Positions 1-8,675 of a stretch of DNA of 64,000 bases are shown here, piece by piece. The stretch is from Fimbriimonadaceae bacterium (GTDB lineage Bacteria > Armatimonadota > Fimbriimonadia > Fimbriimonadales > Fimbriimonadaceae), in the NCBI GenBank assembly GCA_020847855.1, contig JADLBH010000029.1:1-64000 (forward strand). Reading direction: 5' to 3'. Within the stretch, counting starts at the first letter, position 1. Each line of letters begins with the position of its first letter. The notes beneath the pieces are model-generated. The model was not told the origin of the DNA and ran no database searches. It saw only the letters and a program-made list of their open reading frames with translations. The translations under genes and the position numbers were made by a program.

Positions 1-757
1 CGCGATAGTCGCGCAGGGTCGCCCCGGCTCCGCGAACGGCTTCGGTCACGAGGAAGTTCCTCAACTGAGGATGGTTCAGCGTGGTCGGGTGGAACTGCAT
101 AAACTCCATGTCGCGAACCTCGGCTCCCGCGGCGAGGGCGAGGCCGATCCCATCGCCGGTGGCGACCCGAGGATTCGTGGTGTGCGCGTAGACTCGGCCG
201 CACCCCCCGGTCGCCAAGAGAACCGCCCGGCCCGTGAAGTCCATCTCGCCTCGCTCGTGAACCATGGCCCGGACGCCGGCAACGCGACCCCCTGCGAGGA
301 GCAAAGAAGTAGCCAGAGTGTTCTCAAAGACCGTGATCCTGGGCTCCCGACGCACGTTCTCGCACACGGCTCGCTCCACCTCCCAACCGGTTCGGTCGCC
401 GTGGTGGACGATCCGATTGCGGCTGTGGCCCCCTTCTCTCGCGAGCCCAGAATCGAACCGTGCTCCCAACTCGCGCAGCCATTCGATGGCGCGGGGCGCT
501 TCCTGGACGAGCTTCTTGACCGCTTTCGGGTCGCAGAGTCCCGCGCCCGCGGCCAGGGTGTCGGCTTCGTGGAGGACCACGTCGTCGCTCTCGCCGATCG
601 CGGCCGCGATCCCACCCTGGGCGTAGTTTGTGTTGCTCTCGGCGATCGCGGACTTTGTGAGAACACAAACCGTCCCGGATTCGGCAGCTGCCAGTGCGAA
701 GGAGAGCCCCGCGAGACCGCTCCCTACGACGATATAGTCGAACCGCTCTGAGGGCAT
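1..757 (-). CDS. nadB: L-aspartate oxidase, 3' part beyond the window edge
   Basis: The gene starts with ATG at 757 and stays open to base 1, giving 252 codons of the N-terminal half. The product oxidises L-aspartate to iminoaspartate with FAD, the first step of NAD synthesis in the cytoplasm. The translation opens with a dinucleotide-binding motif (VVGSGLAGLSFAL), then TKSAIAESNTNYAQGGIA, the conserved block of the succinate dehydrogenase/aspartate oxidase flavoproteins, and later LLATGGCGRVY and the substrate-side EFMQFHPTTL. Aspartate oxidase is preferred over the succinate dehydrogenase flavoprotein because of the NYAQGGIAAAI wording and the lack of sdh genes nearby. The C-terminal helical domain is not visible. 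Confidence 0.93.
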   Translation of the reverse strand, partial: MPSERFDYIVVGSGLAGLSFALAAAESGTVCVLTKSAIAESNTNYAQGGIAAAIGESDDVVLHEADTLAAGAGLCDPKAVKKLVQEAPRAIEWLRELGARFDSGLAREGGHSRNRIVHHGDRTGWEVERAVCENVRREPRITVFENTLATSLLLAGGRVAGVRAMVHERGEMDFTGRAVLLATGGCGRVYAHTTNPRVATGDGIGLALAAGAEVRDMEFMQFHPTTLNHPQLRNFLVTEAVRGAGATLRDYR

Positions 758-879
758 GGCCTATCCTGACGCATCGGGGCTTCACGCTTCAGGCCGGGTG
801 GCGGTTTGGGTGGTCGTTCTAGCCATGGGGGAGTTCGCGGGCCTAATCCCATTTGGCCACAAGCACGCCGCACCCCTTG

Positions 880-897
880 AGTTGGACGCCGCCAACT
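880..897 (-). terminator. small hairpin after the DinB gene
   Basis: AGTTGG and CCAACT can pair around a 6-nt loop, 20 nt past the stop of the DinB-family gene and upstream of nadB. There is no clear T-tract, so this is only a weak terminator candidate; it could equally be a chance inverted repeat in GC-rich DNA. Confidence 0.25.
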
Positions 898-917
898 AGG
901 ATCTCAGTCGGGGTGAG

Positions 918-1430
918 CTAGTTTTCGGGGGTCTCTTCTCCTAGCATGTGCCGGACCGAATAGATCTGGCCCATGTGGTAGGCGACGTGGTAGGCGGCGA
1001 TGCGCAGTCGGTCGGCGACGGTGGGGCAGCGGGCCCAGTCGTCGTCGAACCGATGATCGGCGGGCAGAGAGAGGGACTGGGTGGCCTGAAGGCAATGCTC
1101 GTGCTCTCTCATGAGGCCGTGCTTCACCTCAGCGAGGGTCAGCCGGGCCAGTTCGGGCTCGATCGGGGACTCCAGCATGGTGGGCGGCCAACCGAAGACT
1201 GCCCGCCTCATAAGCGTGCCGGCCCACTGCTCGGGCGGGCGACCGAAGAGGTATCGCTCGACGATGGAGGCTTCCGAGCGGGCCAGGTGGGCGCAGTGCT
1301 CGCTGATGCTGAGGAGGTTCGGGCCGGGTCGGCGGTGGAGGTTCTCGGGTAGTACTCCATCGAAGACGAGATCCACCTCGAAGTACATCCAGTGCCAAGC
1401 CTCGACGAGAGTCCGAACCTCGGGATCCAC
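918..1430 (-). CDS. DinB/YfiT-family four-helix protein
   Basis: The 170-residue product matches the DinB-like metal-binding fold: a helical protein with the expected spaced histidines, one in SEHCAHLARSE near residue 45 and others in HVAYHMGQIYSVRHML near the C-terminus. The family includes bacillithiol or mycothiol S-transferases and uncharacterised damage-induced proteins; the substrate cannot be told from sequence. The start is GTG at 1430. A TAGACT box lies 8 nt upstream of it (1439-1444), suggesting a leaderless message. The gene stands alone, facing away from tRNA-Val. Confidence 0.8.
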   Translation of the reverse strand: MDPEVRTLVEAWHWMYFEVDLVFDGVLPENLHRRPGPNLLSISEHCAHLARSEASIVERYLFGRPPEQWAGTLMRRAVFGWPPTMLESPIEPELARLTLAEVKHGLMREHEHCLQATQSLSLPADHRFDDDWARCPTVADRLRIAAYHVAYHMGQIYSVRHMLGEETPEN

Positions 1431-1474
1431 GGGGGACTAGTCTACTCGTGCGAGCGGGTACAACTAACGTTCCC

Positions 1475-1549
1475 GGGCGGTTAGCTCAGCGGTAGAGCAC
1501 TTCGTTCACACCGAAGGGGTCGCTGGTTCAAATCCAGTACCGCCCACCA
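1475..1549 (+). tRNA. tRNA-Val (anticodon CAC)
   Basis: A complete cloverleaf: acceptor GGGCGGT pairs with ACCGCCC (1539-1545), D-arm GCTC/GAGC, anticodon stem CTTCG/CGAAG around loop TTCACAC, and the T-arm with GGTTCAAATCC. The anticodon CAC at 1507-1509 reads the valine codon GTG. The 3' CCA is encoded (1547-1549). Confidence 0.97.
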
Positions 1550-1609
1550 TCGTTGCCGTGTGCCCAGACTGAGGGTAGTGGTTTCCGGCGGTAAGGTGCC
1601 CGTCTTCCC

Positions 1610-1948
1610 TCAGGGCTTGTTCCAGGCCAGGATCTGCTCTGGCAGACCGGGGAGAGGGGTGGAGATGTCAATCCCGGTGAGGTCCAAGATCTGCGAGCGG
1701 AACCACACGTCGAATGGTTCCTCGGAGACGGCGAGCGCGTCGTGCACACGTCGCGGGTCGGGGGAGACGTAGTAGACGATCAGGAAGTCGCCTTGCGGGG
1801 TCTGCTGGAGGAACCAACTCTCCTTGACGACGGTGGTCTGGGCGGCGTCCAACTCGGCCTTGCGCGGGCCCGTGAGCTGGGCGCAGAACTCGTAGGCGGC
1901 ATCGGTCTTGCCAGGCAGGAGAGGGACGAAGAAGGCGTTTTCGACCAC
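1610..1948 (-). CDS. small conserved protein, DUF6176-like
   Basis: A 112-residue soluble protein with no signal peptide. It resembles small ferredoxin-fold (dimeric alpha-beta barrel-like) proteins with a GDFLIVYY strand followed by a DPFDVWFRSQI helix and a TGIDIS...PLPG tail, a pattern I associate with DUF6176; that assignment is from memory. The role is unknown. The start is GTG at 1948, supported by TATCGT (1956-1961) only 7 nt upstream, which suggests leaderless transcription. The stretch from 1962 to 2224, up to the GH3 gene, holds no gene I can support. Confidence 0.6.
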   Translation of the reverse strand: MVENAFFVPLLPGKTDAAYEFCAQLTGPRKAELDAAQTTVVKESWFLQQTPQGDFLIVYYVSPDPRRVHDALAVSEEPFDVWFRSQILDLTGIDISTPLPGLPEQILAWNKP

Positions 1949-2224
1949 GAGGCGGACGATACCTCGTCGGTGTCGGGCGTTGAGCTCGAGCCTGTCCCGT
2001 TACGACCGCATTGTGCGCGTGGTCACCAATATCGCGACGCCCTTGGGTTCCGGGGGGCGGGTCGTCGCTCGCACGGCATCGGAGCCGTAATCGTCTCCAT
2101 GTTGCCCCGTGGTCTTCGACCCGCGGCGACGCTCGGCGATGCCTCCAGAATCGGATCCTGGATCAGGGTCGTGGCTCGCGGTGAAACGAGAATCGGCATG
2201 AAGGTAGGCTGACCGGCACGTGCC

Positions 2225-4582
2225 ATGATGCTCCCCGCCCTCTGCCTCACTCTCCAATCCCCTGCGTATCTTGACTTCAACAAGAACGGGCGGATGGATC
2301 TTTATGAGAACCCGAGGGCCTCGGTCGAGCGCCGCATCGAGGACCTTCTGAGACAGATGACGCTCGAGGAGAAGACCTGTCAACTGGCCACCCTTTACGG
2401 CTACAAGGCAGTCCTCAAGGACATGTTGCCGACCCCCGAATGGGACAAGGAGATCTGGAAGGACGGCATCGCCAATATTGACGAGCAACTGAACAGCTTT
2501 CGCATCGAGACAAAGCACGACTGGCCCCCCGCCGCTCATGTGGAGGCGATCAACACCATCCAGCGGTGGTTCGTTGAGCACACCCGGCTCGGCATCCCGG
2601 TTGATTTCAGCAACGAGGGAATCCGGGGAATCATGGTCTCGCGGGCGACGAGCTTTCCTAGCCAGACTGGATTGGGCGCGAGCTGGGATCGGTCGCTCGT
2701 GCGCCAGGTGGGAGAGGTCACCGGCTCGGAGGCGCGGTCCTACGGCTTCACCAACATCTATTCGCCGATCCTTGACACCGCCCGTGATCCGCGCTGGGGA
2801 CGCACCGAGGAGTGCTATGGCGAATCGCCCTACCTGGTCGCCGAGTTGGGCATCCAGCAAACCCTCGGCATTCAGAGCCAGAGGGTGGTCTCTACCCCGA
2901 AGCACTACACGGTCTACGGAGCGAACAAGGGCGCACGGGAAGGAGACTCGCGGACGGACCCCCAGATCCCACGGCGAGAAGCCGAGGACGAGCAGATCTA
3001 TCCCTTCCAGCGGGTCTTCGAGGAGGCGGGTGCGCTTGGCGTCATGAGCTCCTATAACGACTATGACGGCATCCCGATCACGGGGAGCGAGTATTGGCTG
3101 ACGACGCGCCTACGCAAGGATTTTGGTTTCAAGGGCTACGTCGTCTCGGACAGTGACGCGGTGGAGTTTCTCGCCTCGAAGCACCGGGTGGCGAAGGACT
3201 ACAAGGAAGCGGTGCGCCAGACGGTGACGGCGGGCTTGAACGTACGCACGACCTTCACTCCGCCCCAGGACTACATCCTTCCCTTGCGCGAGCTGGTCCG
3301 GGAGGGCAAAGTCCCGATGCGGGTGATTGACGACCGGGTGCGCGACGTCCTGCGGGTCAAGTTCTGGCTGGGTCTGTTTGACGACCCGTATTTCAAGGAC
3401 ACCGGCGTCGTGATGTCGCCCGAGCATAGGGAGATCGGGCTGAGGGCCGCACGGGAAAGCCTGGTCCTGCTGAAAAACGACAAGAACCTCCTGCCCCTGC
3501 CGAAGACCCTCAAGCGTATCGCCGTGATCGGGCCGAACGCGGATGACAAGGCCCTTGCGCGCAAGCAATACGGGCCGCTCCGGGTGGAGGTCACGAGCGT
3601 ACTGGAAGGGATTCAGGCGAAGGTCGGTACTTCCACGGAGATCCACTACGCGCGAGGCTGCGCGGGGATTGATTCTCGATTCCCCGACAACGAGCTCGTC
3701 TGGGAGCCGCCGATCCCCAAGGAGCAAGCGGAGATGGACGAAGCTGTGGCCGTCGCGAGGTCTGCGGATGCGGTCGTGCTCGTGATGGGAGATTCGACGC
3801 GCACGACCGGTGAGAGTCGAAGCAGGACCAGCCTCGATCTTCCGGGCCGCCAAGAGGACCTAGTGCGGGCTATCGCCGCGACCGGCAAGCCCGTCGTGCT
3901 CGTCCTCCTGAACGGGCGGCCGATGACGATCAACTACGCGGCGCGCAACGTTCCCGCCATCCTCGTCGGCTGGATCCCCGGCGCACAGACCGGAACCGCG
4001 GTCGCGGAGGCTCTCTTCGGAGACATCAACCCCGGCGGCAAGCTCCCCAATACGTGGCCAAAGACCGTGGGCCAGGTCCCGTACAACTTTCCCTCAAAAC
4101 CAAACGCGAACGACGATCCGATGCGCAGTTACTCGGCCCATAACGGCGGCGTCCTTTGGCCTTTCGGCTTTGGGCTCTCCTATACAACCTTTCGGTATTC
4201 GAACCTGGCGTTTTCACATGAGGTGAGGATGCCCGCGACCGTCGAAGTCTCGTGCGAAATCGAGAATGTGGGTGAGCGGGCCGGTGAGGAGGTTGCCCAG
4301 CTGTACCTCCACGATCGTGTCTCTTCGGTGACGACCTACGACCGAGCCTTGCGGGGATTTGAGCGGGTGAGTCTCGCACCGGGGGAGAAGAAGACGGTGA
4401 AGTTCTCGCTGGTCCCGGATCGCCTGGCCCTCTGGGATCGTCGGATGCGGCGCGTGGTCGAGCCGGGCGACTTTGACATCTGGATCGGCTCGTCATCGGA
4501 GACGATCCTGCTCAAGGGCGTCCTTCGGGTGACGGGCTCGACGCCCTATGTGATCCGGACGATGCCGAAGGGCGAGCAATAG
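2225..4582 (+). CDS. glycoside hydrolase family 3 beta-glycosidase
   Basis: A 785-residue retaining glycosidase of the beta-glucosidase/beta-xylosidase type. A short hydrophobic N-terminus is followed by DFNKNGRMDLYENP, common at the start of GH3 enzymes from polysaccharide degraders. The GH3 N-terminal barrel carries the substrate-binding STPKHY block (about residue 225) and the nucleophile motif YVVSDSDAVEF with Asp309. The GH3 C-terminal sandwich and a fibronectin-III-like domain (about 670-760) complete the usual architecture. Export is likely but the signal is short. It probably works with other exported glycosidases such as the broken GH16 nearby. Exact specificity is open. Confidence 0.9.
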   Translation: MMLPALCLTLQSPAYLDFNKNGRMDLYENPRASVERRIEDLLRQMTLEEKTCQLATLYGYKAVLKDMLPTPEWDKEIWKDGIANIDEQLNSFRIETKHDWPPAAHVEAINTIQRWFVEHTRLGIPVDFSNEGIRGIMVSRATSFPSQTGLGASWDRSLVRQVGEVTGSEARSYGFTNIYSPILDTARDPRWGRTEECYGESPYLVAELGIQQTLGIQSQRVVSTPKHYTVYGANKGAREGDSRTDPQIPRREAEDEQIYPFQRVFEEAGALGVMSSYNDYDGIPITGSEYWLTTRLRKDFGFKGYVVSDSDAVEFLASKHRVAKDYKEAVRQTVTAGLNVRTTFTPPQDYILPLRELVREGKVPMRVIDDRVRDVLRVKFWLGLFDDPYFKDTGVVMSPEHREIGLRAARESLVLLKNDKNLLPLPKTLKRIAVIGPNADDKALARKQYGPLRVEVTSVLEGIQAKVGTSTEIHYARGCAGIDSRFPDNELVWEPPIPKEQAEMDEAVAVARSADAVVLVMGDSTRTTGESRSRTSLDLPGRQEDLVRAIAATGKPVVLVLLNGRPMTINYAARNVPAILVGWIPGAQTGTAVAEALFGDINPGGKLPNTWPKTVGQVPYNFPSKPNANDDPMRSYSAHNGGVLWPFGFGLSYTTFRYSNLAFSHEVRMPATVEVSCEIENVGERAGEEVAQLYLHDRVSSVTTYDRALRGFERVSLAPGEKKTVKFSLVPDRLALWDRRMRRVVEPGDFDIWIGSSSETILLKGVLRVTGSTPYVIRTMPKGEQ

Positions 4583-4647
4583 CCCCCCCGTGTCGCTGGC
4601 CGACCCGCAATGGCCTTAGCCCGTCCCGACCGCCAGCTCTCTAAGGT

Positions 4648-5139
4648 CTACGATCCTTCCGAGATCGCTCCCGATCCCATATCTGCGAGAAGCTCTTCTA
4701 GCTGGCCCAGCACCTCGGGGAGGGCTGCGGTCGAGCCGTCGGACTCGAGGGCCTCTTGCGTGGGATACAGATTGCTTACGACCAAGAGGGTCCGACCAGC
4801 GACCTCGGAGAACGTCACCGTGGTAACGGTCTGGCCGCCGTCCTCCTCGTTGGTCCAGGCGAGCCGTGAGAACGGTTCCACTTTCAGGTAGGTGCCGAAG
4901 AACTCCATCGTTGCCCCCTCGTGGAGAAACGCCAAGCGGTACTCTCCTCCAGGGCGCACGTCCAACTCGCAGGAGACCAGGTTCAGGCCAAAGGAGTGAG
5001 GCACCCACCATTGTCTGAACAAATCAGGTTTGGTCCATGCCTCCCACACTAGGTGAGGGGGGGCATTGAGAGTATGTGACACCACGAGCTCGCGCTCAGA
5101 TGTTCGTGTGACGGTAGTCGTGTCTTCTTTCATGTTCAT
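4648..5139 (-). CDS. SRPBCC/AHSA1-domain protein
   Basis: A START-like hydrophobic-cavity protein of 163 residues: VVSHTLNAPPHLVWEAWT at the N-terminus, KPDLFRQWWVP, and a repeating strand pattern typical of the Hsp90-ATPase-activator homologue 1 family. In bacteria such proteins often sit in an operon with an ArsR-type regulator, as here: the ArsR-DinB gene ends 34 nt upstream. The start chosen is ATG at 5139, preceded by AAGGA; a second ATG at 5133 is possible. Longer upstream frames only overlap the neighbouring gene. Ligand unknown. Confidence 0.8.
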   Translation of the reverse strand: MNMKEDTTTVTRTSERELVVSHTLNAPPHLVWEAWTKPDLFRQWWVPHSFGLNLVSCELDVRPGGEYRLAFLHEGATMEFFGTYLKVEPFSRLAWTNEEDGGQTVTTVTFSEVAGRTLLVVSNLYPTQEALESDGSTAALPEVLGQLEELLADMGSGAISEGS

Positions 5140-5173
5140 GGTTCCTTGTTCTGTCGTTCGTTGAGGAAACTGT

Positions 5174-6097
5174 TCAGTTCCTTGGTGCGGGCCAGGCGGG
5201 AGCACCGAAGCTGTAGAGCTGGTTCGGGTGCGGGGCTTCGTAGGGCCCGTCGCCATCGAGGCCGAGGTCGAAGTGAAGCATGGTCATCTGCCCGCTCTTG
5301 CTCACGATGTGCTGCGCCATATGAAGGAGGTAGCCTCGGACCGACCGAGGGTGTCCATCGGGACTGACTCGAATCTCGTCCATCCTCGTTGTGGTAAGGG
5401 TTAGGAAGAGCTGCCGCCAAGCTTGCTTCTCGCTTTCGAGCAGGTCTAACATCTTGCCGCGCTCCGCAGGCGGGTCGGGGACGGCCACATGCCGTGCAGG
5501 ATCGAGCACCGTGACCTCTTGCCGGTCGCTCCAAAGCCACATCCAGGCATGCTCGCAGATCTCCCGCGCGGTAGGTGTGCGCTCGGAGAAGCTCCAGTTC
5601 CACCTTTCCTCTGGAATCTCACGCGCCCTGCGGAGGATGCCGCCCGTAAACCCACAGATCAGGTGCTCGAGGGCTGCGATCTCGTCCGGTGGAGAGTCCT
5701 CGTGCATAGCAGCGGGATTTTCGTGCAATGGTGTCGCCGTATCGAACGTCTGCGATTCGTTTGTGCTCTCCTGAAGCTGTAGTGCCTCAACCACACGATT
5801 CAGTGCTTCAAAGCGGATCGCCCAGACCTGCCGGTGCCTCTCGATCCACTGTGACTCTTGCTCCAGGCCGTGCGTCCCGAGCGAGCAGGTCCGCACTCGC
5901 CCTATCTTCTCGGTTCGCACAAGCCCTGCCCGCTCCAGCACCCCGACATGCTTCTTCATACCGGTGAGGGTCATTTGGAACCGCTCGGCCAGGGCGGTGA
6001 TCGAGGCCTCCCCCTGTCCAAGCTGCTCCAAGACCCCACGCCGGGTCGCATCGGAAAGTGCGCCGAACGAGTCATCCAGGTAGCGACACTGAACCAT
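5174..6097 (-). CDS. ArsR-type regulator fused to a DinB-like domain
   Basis: A 307-residue two-domain protein. Residues 1-95 form an ArsR winged helix (ALSDATRRGVLEQL, ITALAERFQMTLTGMKKHVGVLERAGLV). After a linker, residues 135-285 look like a DinB/DUF664 four-helix domain (EICEHAWMWLW, GYLLHMAQHI). The natural partner of such ArsR proteins is the SRPBCC gene that follows. ATG at 6097 was chosen over 6124 because a strong promoter puts the transcript start at this codon. No cysteine pair typical of arsenic sensing is seen, so the DinB domain may be the sensor or effector; that is inference. Confidence 0.82.
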   Translation of the reverse strand: MVQCRYLDDSFGALSDATRRGVLEQLGQGEASITALAERFQMTLTGMKKHVGVLERAGLVRTEKIGRVRTCSLGTHGLEQESQWIERHRQVWAIRFEALNRVVEALQLQESTNESQTFDTATPLHENPAAMHEDSPPDEIAALEHLICGFTGGILRRAREIPEERWNWSFSERTPTAREICEHAWMWLWSDRQEVTVLDPARHVAVPDPPAERGKMLDLLESEKQAWRQLFLTLTTTRMDEIRVSPDGHPRSVRGYLLHMAQHIVSKSGQMTMLHFDLGLDGDGPYEAPHPNQLYSFGAPAWPAPRN

Positions 6098-6104
6098 TGA
6101 GTTC

Positions 6105-6134
6105 AGTGTAACACAGAAGTTCATGAAGTGTCAA
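6105..6134 (-). promoter_or_regulatory. sigma-70 promoter of the ArsR-DinB operon
   Basis: On the minus strand TTGACA (6129-6134) and TACACT (6105-6110) are 18 nt apart. Only 7 nt separate the -10 box from the ATG at 6097, so the transcript should begin at or next to the start codon. Confidence 0.7.
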
Positions 6135-6259
6135 GGATTACGCGAAAATGATCCCGTGAAGTAGCCCGAGGACAGGCTCAGGACAGGCAAGCCGTGGCTC
6201 TGGGCCAACCTCAAATCGTGGTTTTCGCCGATCGGCGGGGGGTCACGCAGTTCGCGCCG

Positions 6260-7079
6260 CTATTGCTGGTAAACACGGACCCAGTCCACGAGGAAACGCG
6301 CGGGCCAGTGGATCTTGGACGTGTCGCCTCCGGTCGCGCCGAGGGCCAGGTTGAGGATGATATGGTGCGGCTCACGGAACGGGTTGGCACCATCCGGCGA
6401 GTCGTTCACGGTGTCCTTGAGGAGGGTCTCGTTGAGGAGCCGCTGATCCAGATAGAGACGGATCGCGTCCGCGTCCCAATCCATGCGGTACACGTGAAAG
6501 TCTTGAGCCCACGTCTCTGGCGAGGAATACCTTGCTTCCTCGGCGATCTCGGAGATCGGTGTTTTCACCGACTTCCACTGGGCCGACCCCGCGACTTTGC
6601 CCCCCCCACGCAAGATTTGCCAGATAGGTCCTCTGGTAGTACTCCATGATGTCTATCTCGCCGTTCGCGGGCCATTCACGGCTGGGCCCGGTCATCCAGA
6701 ACGCGGGCCAGAGGCCGAGTTCGACATCGAACTTGCCTCGGCACTCGAACCGCCCGTAGGTCCAAAGCTGCTTCGTCGCGGTCTTGATGGATCCGGAAGT
6801 GAGTTCCGCGTGCTTGCGCGCTCTTCGCCAGTCGCTTTCCAGTGCGGAGGGGTCATAGGACGGGTTGGGCACACGTTCCCGCCGTCCCTCGATCACAAGC
6901 ACGCCGTCTTTCACCGAGACGTTCTCCTCGCGATACAGTTGGGGCTCCTTGTTGCGGACAAAGCCCGTTTCATAGATCCAATGGGCGGGGTTGGGCTTGC
7001 CGTCTTTGTCGAACTCATCGGACCAGACGAGCTTGTATGGCGGGAGCGCAAGGACCATGACCGTGGCGATCGCGAACAT
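6260..7079 (-). pseudogene. GH16 family glucanase, frameshifted at a G8 tract
   Basis: The two reading frames together spell a secreted GH16 enzyme (laminarinase/endo-beta-glucanase type): a hydrophobic N-terminus, LVWSDEF, the catalytic EIDIMEY motif, and a C-terminal WPARFLVDWVRVYQQ. The frames are out of register by one base at a run of eight G on the minus strand (6600-6607). Removing one G joins LANLAWGG to KVAGSAQWKSV in a continuous family match of about 270 residues. This may be a real frameshift, slippage-prone phase variation, or a homopolymer sequencing error. ATG at 7079 has CACAAT 7 nt upstream. The catalytic residues lie before the shift. Confidence 0.78.
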
Positions 7080-7286
7080 CCAGCCGATTGTGAACCACAG
7101 TAGGACGGGAGCGAAGGGTCGTGCTCTCGGTTGAGCCGAGTTTTCCCCGCAGCACCGATCAGGGCACCGTCGGGGGCAGGGTTCATTCACCCCGATGGCC
7201 GCCCAAGGGACTGTATCAAGCCGTGCGCGCCGTGCGTCTTTCACCTTAGGGCACTACACACCGTTGCCTACACACAAGGTGCAAAC

Positions 7287-8672
7287 ATGAGACTCACTTC
7301 AACCCTCACGGTGCTGTTCGCGGCACTTCTCGCCCTCTTCGCGGCAGGCTGCGGCGGAGGCGGGGGCAACGCCGGCGGTTCTGCCAAGGCAGGCACCGTC
7401 GCTGTCTACGCAACCGATAGTTTGAGCACGGACTTTGACCACGTTTGGGTCAAGGTCTATCAGGTCTTTCTGGAAGGGCAGAGCAACGAGCTTGCCTTTG
7501 AGAACACGGCCGGGCTCGAGATTGACCTGACAACTCTTCGTGACAATTCGGGCGCACGGTTCGCCTTCCTCGACGATAAAGGCATCACTCCTGCCACATA
7601 TGGACAGGTCAGGGTCGTGCTCGACGAGGAGCTCCAGATGGTGCCCAAGGGAGGCACCACCGCGCAGAGCTATCGCTTTGCGGCCCAGCACGCCATCGTG
7701 GGCTCTCCGGGCAAGTCGCAGTTGAACCTTCGCTCGCCCAGTGTGATCATCCCTGGCAAGAACGAGCTGATTTTGGACTTCGACCTTTCGACTTGGGACT
7801 TGGATGGCACGAACCGCGTCGTCGCCACTCTGAAGCGAGGCACGCGGAACGGCTTGGACGACAAGAATCGTCACGAGGCCAACGACATCCATGGGACGAT
7901 CTCGGGTCTCACTGGCACGTCGCCGAACCTGACTTTCAGCTTGGCCCGACCGGGCGGTAGCGTCGCGGTGAAGACGAGCGCCGACACGAGGGTCTTCAAC
8001 GAGGACGGGACGACGAACCCGGTGCTCGCCAACGGCCAGCGCGTCGAAGCCTACGGTGTTTTCGTGCAAGGGTTCTTCCTGGCTCGGTCCGTGAAGATCG
8101 AGGACGGGGACAACTCGAACGACCCGCACAAGATCAAGGGCAATCCGAAGAACATCGCTGCGCCCAGCGGGACGTTCGACGTCGAGGTGACCCTAGCCCG
8201 TGGGTTCGTGCCGGAAAGCACGGTGATGAACGTAACGACCAGCACGGGCACACGGTTCTTGAGCGACGCCGGGGCTCCGCTGACCAAGGACGAGTTTTTT
8301 GCCCAGTTGGCCCTCGCGGGCAACCAAGTCGAGGTCGAAGGCAGGGCATCGGGCTCCCTCTTCACCGCGGTGAAGGCCAAGATCGAGGACGAGAACGATG
8401 AGAACGAGGCGGAGATCAAAGGGCCAGTGACGGTTCTTGACGCCGGGGCCGGGACCTTGACCATGACCGTACAGTCCTGGTTTGGTGCGGGCTTCACCGC
8501 AGGCCAAGCGGTGAACGTCACCACGAGCGGGACTACGACGTACCGGCTCAATAGCGACGCCGTCACGAAGACCCAGTTCTTCGCAGGGATCGGGGTCGGG
8601 ACGATCGTCGAGGCGAAAGGAAGCTACAACGGCTCAATCCTCGCCGCGGTTCGGCTCAAGGACGACGACTGA
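7287..8672 (+). CDS. DUF4382-type lipoprotein with DUF5666-like repeats
   Basis: A 461-residue exported lipoprotein. The signal peptide ends in the lipobox LFAAGC, followed by a glycine-rich linker. The next 150 residues (GTVAVYATDSLSTDFDHVWVKV onward) resemble DUF4382. The rest contains repeated beta modules (GTISGLTG, KGNPKNIAA, KGPVTVLDAGAGTLTM) of the DUF5666 kind. Such proteins are membrane-anchored and of unknown function. ATG at 7287 follows AAGGTG and opens a clean signal peptide; longer frames upstream are not plausible. The stop is 3 nt from the converging permease gene. Confidence 0.8.
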   Translation: MRLTSTLTVLFAALLALFAAGCGGGGGNAGGSAKAGTVAVYATDSLSTDFDHVWVKVYQVFLEGQSNELAFENTAGLEIDLTTLRDNSGARFAFLDDKGITPATYGQVRVVLDEELQMVPKGGTTAQSYRFAAQHAIVGSPGKSQLNLRSPSVIIPGKNELILDFDLSTWDLDGTNRVVATLKRGTRNGLDDKNRHEANDIHGTISGLTGTSPNLTFSLARPGGSVAVKTSADTRVFNEDGTTNPVLANGQRVEAYGVFVQGFFLARSVKIEDGDNSNDPHKIKGNPKNIAAPSGTFDVEVTLARGFVPESTVMNVTTSTGTRFLSDAGAPLTKDEFFAQLALAGNQVEVEGRASGSLFTAVKAKIEDENDENEAEIKGPVTVLDAGAGTLTMTVQSWFGAGFTAGQAVNVTTSGTTTYRLNSDAVTKTQFFAGIGVGTIVEAKGSYNGSILAAVRLKDDD

Positions 8673-8675
8673 GCG

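Noticed and set aside
880..897. Strong intrinsic terminator after the DinB gene
   Set aside because: The stem is only 6 bp and there is no T-tract, so it is kept only as a low-confidence hairpin.
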